Source: an uncultured Thermomicrobiales bacterium (lineage in GTDB: Bacteria > Chloroflexota > Chloroflexia > Thermomicrobiales > UBA6265). Taken from it: a stretch of 5,821 nucleotides of DNA. A program made the position numbers and the translations under genes. Shown piece after piece: positions 1 to 5,257 of the stretch. How positions within the stretch are numbered: the first letter of the stretch is position 1; every line of letters starts with the position of its first letter. Where the stretch lies: contig CADCWH010000207.1 of assembly GCA_902806395.1 (NCBI GenBank), positions 1 through 5,821 of the forward strand. The letters are read 5' to 3'. A model generated the notes under the pieces. The model did no database searches. It saw only the letters and a program-made list of their open reading frames with translations, and had not been told where the DNA came from.

Positions 1-1
1 C

Positions 2-205
2 GGCGACCCGGTCGTGGTCACCGCGGCCCTCAATTTCCGCGTTGCCCCATCGCTGTCGGCCAGCATCACCAATGTCCTACCCAGCGGCACCCGTTTCGAG
101 GTCGTCGGCGGCCCACGGGTCGCCGAAGGGTACACCTGGGTCCAGATCCGCAACGGCCAGTACGGGACGGGGTGGGTCGCGGCGGACTTTCTGACCGTCG
201 CCTGA
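2..205 (+). CDS. C-terminal part of an SH3b-domain protein (5' end outside window)
   Basis: The frame is open from the left edge to a TGA at 203-205 and gives 67 residues, so the true start lies upstream. The visible part is one bacterial SH3-like (SH3b) repeat. It shows the usual opening (VVVTAALNFRVAPS, matching the family's 'LNVRSGPS' strand), then a hydrophobic-G-T-R strand (VLPSGTRFEVVGG), then a W-containing strand (YTWVQIRN). It closes with the glycine-tryptophan motif GTGWVAADFL, typical of the last SH3b strands. Such domains usually bind cell-wall peptidoglycan or other surface ligands in secreted or envelope proteins, often as C-terminal modules after a catalytic or uncharacterised region. 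The domain ends almost at the stop codon, so it is the last module. The function of the missing N-terminal part cannot be told. The gene converges on the SDR gene. The GTG at 14 is only an internal codon: the domain's first strand begins before it. Confidence -1.
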   Translation, partial: GDPVVVTAALNFRVAPSLSASITNVLPSGTRFEVVGGPRVAEGYTWVQIRNGQYGTGWVAADFLTVA

Positions 206-218
206 TCAGCCGGGTCCC

Positions 219-294
219 GTGTACGTCGCCGGAACGGACCGCGGCCGTGGGAGCCGGTCAACCCCCCGACCGGTGCGACGCCGGCGACGTACAC
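219..294. repeat. Compound inverted repeat (14-bp perfect arms), possible bidirectional terminator
   Basis: GTGTACGTCGCCGG at 219-232 is the exact reverse complement of CCGGCGACGTACAC at 281-294. Between the arms lie two smaller stems: ACGG/CCGT at 234-237/245-248, and CCGGTC/GACCGG at 254-259/268-273 with an 8-base loop AACCCCCC. RNA from either strand could therefore fold as a long closing stem with two hairpins on a junction. It begins 14 bases after the stop of the SH3b gene, a terminator-like position, but no T-tract follows. The pairing is seen directly. A terminator role is inferred. A structured RNA or a protein-binding site is also possible. Confidence -1.
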
Positions 295-466
295 CGGCGG
301 ACGCCTGCGATCCGCAGGGCTGCCACCGGGCCGGACGGTCGTCGGCGGACGGATGAAGTTGGCCGGATTCGGCGCGCACTCATCCGTCGCGGAATTCGAC
401 GGAAACGAGGGCCGGGGCGGTCACGACGCTGAGATCGCCCGTGTCCTGCCCGACCACCGCGTCACC

Positions 467-506
467 CGGGAGATGGCCCGCTCGAAACACTGCCCGGCAT
501 CTCCCG
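467..506 (-). terminator. Stem-loop just past the SDR stop codon, weak terminator candidate
   Basis: CGGGAGATG at 467-475 pairs perfectly with CATCTCCCG at 498-506, leaving a 22-base loop. Read on the minus strand, the stem starts two bases downstream of the SDR stop codon (TAG, 510-508). The location suits a transcript end or a 3'-protecting stem for the SDR mRNA. The loop is long and no U-run follows, so it does not meet the standard intrinsic-terminator model. Confidence -1.
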
Positions 507-507
507 A

Positions 508-1527
508 CTACCGTTTGCCCCGCGCGAGGGCCGCCGCCGCGATGGCGCCCGTGAGGCCGGCCACCACCCATTGCCGGTTGGTCCGGTACCACCACTGCGG
601 GCTGAAGCTATGGGACTGCTCGGTGAAGTCGCCCCGGGCCCCGAAGTCGCGGTCGGCATCGACTGGCTCGTAGAGATTGTGGGGGCGATCCGGTGCGATC
701 GGCCGGTCCGTCTGCTGGGCTTCGAAGTTGGTCTTGGCCAGGAATCGGTCGATGACGTGGGGCATCACCTTGTTGCCGAGGATGGCAGTCACGGTCGGGA
801 TGCCCAGATTCACCTCGCGGGGGACGTGGGTGGCAGCGTAGATGACGGCTTGGGCTCCCAATTCCGGCTGGAAGATGGGTGGTACGGGCTGGGGGTGGTT
901 GGGGAGCGTCGTCTTGACCCAGTCGAACTGGGGCGTGTTCAGGGCGGGGAACTGGACCATCGTGATCCCGACACCGCTCTTCTCATGCAGGAGTTCGATC
1001 CGCAGCGACTCGGTGAACCCCTGGATGGCGTGCTTGGCGCCGCAGTAGGCCGACTGGAGGGGGATCGCCTGGTAGGCCAGGGCGGAGCCGATTTGGACGA
1101 TCACCCCCCGATCCCGGGGTCGCATCCGCTTTAGGGCCGCCATCGTGCCCCAGACCACGCCCAAGTAGGTGACCTCGGTGACCCGCTGAAAATCTTCCGG
1201 GGAGATCTCCACGACCGGGGCGAAGACCGAGACCATCGCGTTGTTGACCCAGACATCGATCGGGCCCAGTTCGCTCTCGACGTGATCCGCCGCCCGGTCC
1301 ATCGCCGCCGCGTCGGCGACATCGATCTGCACCACGAGGGCCGTGCCGCCCTTGGCCTCGACGGCCGCTTTGGCCCCCTGGAGGCCCGCCTCTCCCCGGG
1401 CCAGCAGGGCGACCTTGGCACCCCGCGCCCCGTAGGCCTCGGCGATGGCCCGGCCGACCCCGGCCGAAGCCCCGGTCACTACCACGACTTCGCCGCGTCC
1501 ATCATCTCGCGTGTTCGTCACTGTCAT
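508..1527 (-). CDS. Classical SDR-family oxidoreductase with C-terminal membrane tail
   Basis: This 339-residue protein is a NAD(P)-dependent alcohol/ketone oxidoreductase of the short-chain dehydrogenase/reductase family. It shows the Rossmann nucleotide-binding motif TGASAGVG (18-25), an arginine after the second strand (LLAR, R44) that suggests NADP preference, the D69-V70 adenine-contact pair, the NNA motif (95-97), and the catalytic S148, Y161 and K165 (YCGAK). T120 occupies the place where most classical SDRs have the catalytic Asn. The enzyme is longer than the usual 250 residues. The extra C-terminal part (about 255-339) ends in a hydrophobic stretch, WVVAGLTGAIAAAALA (320-335), followed by RGKR, which looks like a tail anchor with a cytosolic catalytic domain. 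The ATG at 1527 was chosen because homology starts right after it and a GGAG lies at 1539-1542, 11 bases upstream. The frame stays open to 1749, but that extension has no SDR character. The substrate is unknown. Confidence -1.
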   Translation of the reverse strand: MTVTNTRDDGRGEVVVVTGASAGVGRAIAEAYGARGAKVALLARGEAGLQGAKAAVEAKGGTALVVQIDVADAAAMDRAADHVESELGPIDVWVNNAMVSVFAPVVEISPEDFQRVTEVTYLGVVWGTMAALKRMRPRDRGVIVQIGSALAYQAIPLQSAYCGAKHAIQGFTESLRIELLHEKSGVGITMVQFPALNTPQFDWVKTTLPNHPQPVPPIFQPELGAQAVIYAATHVPREVNLGIPTVTAILGNKVMPHVIDRFLAKTNFEAQQTDRPIAPDRPHNLYEPVDADRDFGARGDFTEQSHSFSPQWWYRTNRQWVVAGLTGAIAAAALARGKR

Positions 1528-2194
1528 ACGGTCTCGTGCTCCGTTGATATCGGCGATCTGTCGGGGGTCACAGGAAGACGTGGCGTCCGGTCTCGACCCC
1601 GGTGGTCGCTGGACTGGCGCACCATCGAGCGGGTGAGCCGCCACAGCGTGGCTCGGCGCCTCGCCCGGCAATCGGAGGCAGTCACCGGCGTACGCCTGGT
1701 CGTCCCGGATTTCCAAGCTCTCGAAAAGTCTCGTTGCCCTACCGCTCATGGTCCCAATCTCGGGCTCGAGCGAGGTTTGACGATCCTACACGAGCGTTCG
1801 GCTGGGGATCGAGAGCGGTGGCTACGCCTCTCCCCGTCGCCGGTCGGTGCGCGGTGGGTACCGGACCACCCGGTCTCCACCTTCACGACGACCGTCGTTC
1901 GGGCAACCCTACCTTCATGTCAACGGATGCCCCGACAGCGCGCATCGACCGATCGTGGTCTCGGGTCTCAGATCACGTCATGACCGGCTGCGGCAGTCCG
2001 GGCGCTCCCATGATTCGACGCATCTGCTGGGCCACCAGTGGGCCACTCCGACCGTGGTCCGATTGTGAGGTACCGACTCGCACCAGCGTAGCGGTGTCTT
2101 CGATGACATCGGGACGTTCGGCCCGCGATCGGGGGCATGGCCACATGCTCATGTGCCGGCGGCACGAGCACGCCCTATGGGAGCGTGTCGCGAT
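1528..2194. other. Long region without a supportable gene, upstream of SDR
   Basis: These 667 bases separate the SDR start from the FAD-oxidoreductase stop, both on the minus strand. Open frames exist on both strands, but their translations are arginine-, serine- and proline-rich with no recognisable motif, and their third codon positions are less GC-biased than in the flanking genes. The best-looking start is an ATG at 1917 (+), whose product begins MSTDAPTARIDR. It soon loses protein-like character and runs into the FAD gene. Structures seen are a hairpin at 1637-1657 (GCC+GCCAC, loop AGC, GTGGC with 2-base bulge, GGC), a small stem CGACC/GGTCG at 1594-1608, and TGGGCCAC repeated 11 bases apart at 2028-2035 and 2039-2046. 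The SDR promoter should lie here, but no convincing -35/-10 pair was found. No tRNA, riboswitch or insertion-sequence end was recognised. Confidence -1.
2146..2170 (-). terminator. Hairpin downstream of the FAD-oxidoreductase gene, terminator candidate
   Basis: TGCTC (2146-2150) pairs with GAGCA (2166-2170), and GTGCC (2153-2157) pairs with GGCAC (2161-2165). This gives ten base pairs with a two-base bulge (2151-2152) and a three-base loop, GGC. It begins 24 bases past the TGA of the FAD gene in the direction of transcription, a normal terminator distance. No U-run follows. An alternative small palindrome, ACATG-CT-CATGT (2143-2154), overlaps it. If it terminates, it would separate the SDR from the FAD gene transcript. 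Confidence -1.
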
Positions 2195-3301
2195 TCATGA
2201 TGCCGCGAGTTGCCGTAGGTCCTTACCGTGTGCCACCGTCTCCCGGTAATAGGGCAGGCCGTGGTCGTTGCGCCGCGCGTGATAGTCCGCAAGCGCTTGC
2301 CGCTCACCGACGTTCCCGCCCAGCAGGTCAAGCAGTGCCTCGGCCAGGAACGTCGCGTGGGTGCCGGCCATGTCCATGCCGCGTCCCGTCCATGGGTCCT
2401 GGTGCAGGCCGGCGTCGCCGACGAGTGCCCAGCCGGGCCCGGCGGGGACCCGTACGACGTTCGGTTCCGGCCCGCACCCGAGCTGTTTGCCCTCGGGGGT
2501 CGCGGCCATGAATCGACCCGCGAGGCCCCGATGTGCCTGGACCCGCGAGTGGAAGTAGTCGGCAACGGCTCCTCTCGCTCGGGCGAAGTCGCTCAGGTTG
2601 ACGGAGAGGGCGATACAGGTGACCCCATCGTCACTGGGAAAGACATAGGCGAGCTCGTCCCCGAGGAAGGAGAACTCGGCCCCGTCCGGTTCCGCCCCCT
2701 CCGGTGCCCCGAAGCCACGCACGTAGCGGTAGTACAGTGCCCGGATCGGCGGGTGCCCCTCCTCGACGGCCGCCCCCACGGCGCGTGCGATCGCAGACTG
2801 CCTCCCGTCGGCGCCGACGACGATCCGGGCTCGAACTGATTGCTCGCCCTCTGGGGTCGCGAGCCGTGCCCCGACGACCCGGTCGCGCTCGTGTAGGAGA
2901 CCGAGGAACCGCGTGCGGTCGGCGAACTCGACAGTGGTGGATGCGGTCGCCCGCCGGATGAGGAGGTCATCGAGCGATTCTCGCCGCACCGAGAGGCAAT
3001 AGCCCGCATTGCCTGGGTCTTGGAGGGGGCCCACGATCGGTTCGGCCACCCCACCAGCGTAGAGGTAGGTCCGCACCAAGGGTGGGGACCCGAGCGCCCG
3101 CACCTGGGCGAGCACGCCGAGGCGGTCGAGCACCGCGACGAGGCCGGCGCCACGAAAGAAGTGGGTCGAGAGGGTCGGGCTGGGGAAGGAGCCCCGGTCG
3201 GCGAGGAGCACCCGATGCCCGGCATCGCCAAGGAGGGCGGCAACCGTCGCACCGGCGATCCGGGCACCCACCACGATCACGTCATAGTCTCGGTCGAGCA
3301 T
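2195..3301 (-). CDS. FAD-dependent oxidoreductase (PHBH-fold monooxygenase / geranylgeranyl-reductase-like)
   Basis: This 368-residue flavoprotein has the PHBH-type FAD fold. The N-terminal dinucleotide-binding motif is VIVVGARIAG (8-17), where the usual GxGxxG reads G-A-R-I-A-G, as is common in this subgroup. The strand end LADR (D35) should hold the FAD ribose. The DG motif is VVGADGRQSAIAR (161-173). The GD motif is ALVGDAGLHQDPWTGRG (292-308), which places the FAD ribityl/pyrophosphate. The length matches single-domain family members. No membrane segment is present, so it should be soluble or peripheral. Relatives hydroxylate aromatics or reduce prenyl chains, so the substrate cannot be named. 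The ATG at 3301 is preferred over a TTG at 3328 because AGGAG lies at 3308-3312, six bases upstream, and the FAD motif starts soon after. It follows the transporter operon on the same strand after 93 bases, with its own candidate promoter. Confidence -1.
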   Translation of the reverse strand: MLDRDYDVIVVGARIAGATVAALLGDAGHRVLLADRGSFPSPTLSTHFFRGAGLVAVLDRLGVLAQVRALGSPPLVRTYLYAGGVAEPIVGPLQDPGNAGYCLSVRRESLDDLLIRRATASTTVEFADRTRFLGLLHERDRVVGARLATPEGEQSVRARIVVGADGRQSAIARAVGAAVEEGHPPIRALYYRYVRGFGAPEGAEPDGAEFSFLGDELAYVFPSDDGVTCIALSVNLSDFARARGAVADYFHSRVQAHRGLAGRFMAATPEGKQLGCGPEPNVVRVPAGPGWALVGDAGLHQDPWTGRGMDMAGTHATFLAEALLDLLGGNVGERQALADYHARRNDHGLPYYRETVAHGKDLRQLAAS

Positions 3302-3307
3302 CGTCGA

Positions 3308-3312
3308 CTCCT
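3308..3312 (-). promoter_or_regulatory. Shine-Dalgarno fixing the FAD-oxidoreductase start
   Basis: AGGAG on the minus strand sits six bases before the ATG at 3301. It is the best ribosome binding site in the window and decides against the upstream TTG at 3328, which would lie on the far side of it. Confidence -1.
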
Positions 3313-3345
3313 GCCCAGGCGGGGTCAACGGAAACGGGGCGCCAG

Positions 3346-3385
3346 TACGGTTACGTACCGTATCACCGTGGGCCGACGTGGTCGA
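3346..3385 (-). promoter_or_regulatory. Candidate promoter with overlapping 17-bp operator-like palindrome
   Basis: On the minus strand, TCGACC (3385-3380) is followed after exactly 17 bases by TACGGT (3362-3357). This resembles a -35 (four of six consensus bases) and an actinobacterial-style TAnnnT -10. The -10 forms the left half of a perfect palindrome, TACGGT-N5-ACCGTA, at 3346-3362. The site is 45 bases before the FAD gene's ATG. The arrangement of a repressor site over the -10 is typical of TetR- or MarR-like control of a nearby oxidoreductase. The palindrome and spacing are seen. The promoter and the regulator family are inference. No regulator gene is present in the window. Confidence -1.
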
Positions 3386-3394
3386 CCGGTGTCT

Positions 3395-4303
3395 CTACCG
3401 TCGGAAGCGGGGGTCGAGGACATCTCGCAGACCGTCACCCACCAGGTTGCTCGCGATGACGGCGATCGTGATCGCCAAACCGGGATAGACCATCAGTTGG
3501 GGCGCCCGCTGGAAGAAGGCCCTGCCGTCGTTGAGCATCGTCCCCCACTCGGGGGTCGGCGGCTGGGCGCCGAGGCCGAGGAAGCTGAGGCCGGAGATCG
3601 CCAGCATTAGACTCCCCAGTTCCAGCGTCGCCAGCACGATGACCGACGGGATCACGTTGGGCAGCACGTGCCGGAAGATGATGTGGGGAGCCGAGGCACC
3701 CGCGCAGTGGGCAGAGGTCACGAACTCGCGCTCTCGCATGCCGACCGTCAGGCCCCGGATGACCCGGGCGTAGTCCACCCACCAGACGGCCACCATGCCG
3801 ATCATCACGTTTCGGAGACTCGGTCCCAACATCCCGACGATCGCCAGGGCCAGGACCAAGCTCGGGAACGCCAGCAGCACGTCGACGACCCGCATCAGGA
3901 TGTCGTCGATCAGGCCCCCGAAGTAGCCCGCCACGAGCCCGACGGTGACCCCGATGACGACGATGGCGGCGGCGGCCAGCAGGGAGATGCCGAGGGTCCA
4001 GCGGGCGCCGTAGATCAGGCGACTCAGGATGTCCCGGCCGAGGTTGTCTGTCCCCAGGAGGTGGTCGGCATCCGGCGCCTGGAGGATGGCCCGGCCATTG
4101 ACCTCCGCCGGGTCAAGGGGCGCCACCATGGGGGCGGCGAGGGCGATGATGGCGAAGGCCAGCAGGACCAGGGCGCCAGCCACCGCGGGGCGGTCCCGCA
4201 TCAGGCGTCGCGCCACCACCCACCGCGGCGGCCGCCACTCGAGGTCTCGACCGGCGCTCCCCGCCCGCGCTGGGGCGATGCCGCTGTCTGCGAGTTGCGC
4301 CAA
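3395..4303 (-). CDS. ABC importer permease, DppC/OppC/NikC type
   Basis: This 302-residue inner-membrane permease is the second of the two pore subunits of a peptide/nickel-class (family-5) ABC importer. After a cytosolic N-terminus and first membrane segment (about 40-60) comes the conserved OppC/DppC signature LLGTDNLGRDILSRLIYGAR (82-101). Further hydrophobic helices lie at about 104-126, 138-158, 164-177, 217-242 and 270-290. The EAA loop that contacts the ATPase reads EFVTSAHCAGAS then IIFRHVLPN (193-216). It departs from the usual EAA at its centre (TSA) but keeps the G and the RHxLPN end. The C-terminal DVLDPRFR is family-typical. Translation is taken from a TTG at 4303, with AGAGG at 4312-4316 eight bases upstream. 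That site overlaps the stop of the preceding permease gene, so the two are likely translationally coupled. No ATPase gene follows. The substrate cannot be assigned. Confidence -1.
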   Translation of the reverse strand: MAQLADSGIAPARAGSAGRDLEWRPPRWVVARRLMRDRPAVAGALVLLAFAIIALAAPMVAPLDPAEVNGRAILQAPDADHLLGTDNLGRDILSRLIYGARWTLGISLLAAAAIVVIGVTVGLVAGYFGGLIDDILMRVVDVLLAFPSLVLALAIVGMLGPSLRNVMIGMVAVWWVDYARVIRGLTVGMREREFVTSAHCAGASAPHIIFRHVLPNVIPSVIVLATLELGSLMLAISGLSFLGLGAQPPTPEWGTMLNDGRAFFQRAPQLMVYPGLAITIAVIASNLVGDGLRDVLDPRFRR

Positions 4304-4311
4304 TCTGACCG

Positions 4312-4316
4312 CCTCT
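4312..4316 (-). promoter_or_regulatory. Ribosome binding site supporting a TTG start
   Basis: AGAGG on the minus strand lies eight bases before the TTG at 4303 and touches the TGA (4318-4316) of the upstream permease. It is the reason to accept the rare TTG start. Confidence -1.
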
Positions 4317-5254
4317 CACCGGGTCCCGAGTCGGATGCGGGGGTCGAGTAGCCCGTAGGAAAGGTCGACGACCAAGTTGACCAATAAGAAGACGGTGCCC
4401 ATGAAGACCACGAACCCCTGGATGACCGGATAGTCGCGGTCAAAGATCGAGTCGAGCACGAACTTGCCGATCCCGGGCCAGGCGAAGATCGTCTCGACGA
4501 TCACCGCGCCGCCCAGCAGCCCGGCGAACCGCATCCCGGCGACGGTGACCACCGGGATCAGCGCGTTCCGCAGGGCGTGACCGACGACCACCGCCCGCGG
4601 GCCCAACCCCTTCGCCCGGCTCGTGCGGACGAAGTCTTGCCCGAGCACCTCCAGCATCTCCGATCGGGTCAGCCGCATCAGGCTCGCACTGGTCGCCAGC
4701 CCCAGCGTGGTCGCCGGTAAGACCATGTGCTGCCATGTCCCGCGGCCCGCGACCGGCAGCAGGTGGAGCCGGACGGCGAACAGCAGGATGAGGAGATAGG
4801 CCACCCAGTAGTTCGGCATCGAGGCGCCGACGAGCGACGCGATCCGGGTCAGGTGGTCCAGCAGCGAGTTGCGCCAGACCGCGGCCATTACCCCTAACGG
4901 CAACGCCACCATCACCGCACCGCCCAGTCCCAGCAGCGTGATCCGGAGGGTGTGGGGGAACCGTCCCAGCAGGGCGCCGAGGACCGGCTCGCCGGTGCGG
5001 TACGACGTCCCGAGGTCCCCGGTCACCGCGTCGCCCACCCACCGGACGTAGCGCACGGCGAATGGGGCGTCGAGGCCGAGGTCGTCGCGTGCCCGCGACA
5101 CCTCCTCGGCCGTCGGCTGGCGGTCCAGTTGGCGCTGGAGCGTCAGGCGAGCGGGGTCGCCGGGGCTGAGATTGGACAGCGCGAAGGCGATGAACGAGAT
5201 CCCCAACCAGACCGGCACGAGATAGACGAGACGCCGCAGCAGGTAGGGGATCAC
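4316..5254 (-). CDS. ABC importer permease, DppB/OppB/NikB type
   Basis: This 312-residue inner-membrane permease is the first pore subunit of the importer. It opens with the family hallmark of a short R-R basic patch and a membrane helix (about 9-29), followed by SPGDPA (30-35). A large outer loop contains the 'LGLDAPFAVRYVRWV' block and GDLGTSYRTGEPV (79-91). More helices lie at about 104-127, 137-160, 176-194, 231-255 and 276-298. The EAA loop is DFVRTSRAKGLGPRAVVVGH then ALRNALIP (207-234), with the conserved A-K-G-L core. After it come the signature VETIFAWPGIGKFV (253-266) and DYPVIQG (274-280), shared by DppB and NikB proteins. It ends in the usual GLLDPRIR. It starts at a GTG at 5254, only three bases after the stop of the substrate-binding protein, with a weak GGAA six bases upstream; coupling to the gene before is likely. 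Peptide versus nickel specificity cannot be read from the permease alone. Confidence -1.
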   Translation of the reverse strand: MIPYLLRRLVYLVPVWLGISFIAFALSNLSPGDPARLTLQRQLDRQPTAEEVSRARDDLGLDAPFAVRYVRWVGDAVTGDLGTSYRTGEPVLGALLGRFPHTLRITLLGLGGAVMVALPLGVMAAVWRNSLLDHLTRIASLVGASMPNYWVAYLLILLFAVRLHLLPVAGRGTWQHMVLPATTLGLATSASLMRLTRSEMLEVLGQDFVRTSRAKGLGPRAVVVGHALRNALIPVVTVAGMRFAGLLGGAVIVETIFAWPGIGKFVLDSIFDRDYPVIQGFVVFMGTVFLLVNLVVDLSYGLLDPRIRLGTR

Positions 5255-5257
5255 GCC

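Larger units (their letters stand above)
206..507. other. Non-coding spacer between convergent genes, rich in inverted repeats
   Basis: This 302-base spacer lies between the stop of the SH3b gene and the stop of the SDR gene. No reading frame in it has a recognisable protein. It holds four separate inverted-repeat structures. These are the compound repeat at 219-294; a 6-bp stem with a 3-base loop at 304-318 (CCTGCG/CGCAGG); a 7-bp stem with a 7-base loop at 383-403 (TCCGTCG/CGACGGA); and a 9-bp stem at 467-506. A 9-base direct repeat, CGGCGGACG, occurs at 295-303 and 343-351. None is followed by a T-run on either strand. The simplest reading is a two-way transcription-termination zone in a high-GC genome, where terminators often lack U-tails. 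Confidence -1.

Noticed and set aside
219..294. Integron attC site or CRISPR repeat unit
   Set aside because: The core motifs of attC ends (GTTRRRY/RYYYAAC) are absent, the repeat occurs once, and there are no regularly spaced copies or cas genes.
571..1134. Plus-strand open frame of 187 codons opposite the SDR
   Set aside because: It is an antisense shadow of the SDR coding sequence, which has clear catalytic and cofactor motifs. No family features on the plus strand.
1528..1749. In-frame N-terminal extension of the SDR to a start at 1749
   Set aside because: The 74 extra residues have no SDR or signal-peptide character. The ATG at 1527 has a Shine-Dalgarno and sits at the normal distance before the TGxxxGxG motif.
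1895..1923. Perfect TTGACA (-35-like) on the minus strand at 1923-1918
   Set aside because: No -10-like hexamer stands 16-19 bases downstream. The hexamer at the 17-base position is GAACGA.
1968..2171. Minus-strand 67-codon frame downstream of the FAD gene
   Set aside because: No ribosome binding site or recognisable motif. It runs through the candidate terminator hairpin at 2146-2170.
1917..2249. Plus-strand frame starting MSTDAPTARIDR as a small gene
   Set aside because: Only the first dozen residues look natural. Roughly a third of its third codon positions are A/T, unlike the neighbouring genes, and it overlaps the end of the FAD gene antisense. Kept only as a possible remnant.
3302..3328. 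TTG at 3328 as the start of the FAD oxidoreductase
   Set aside because: The ATG at 3301 has a strong AGGAG six bases upstream. The TTG would put this site inside the coding region.
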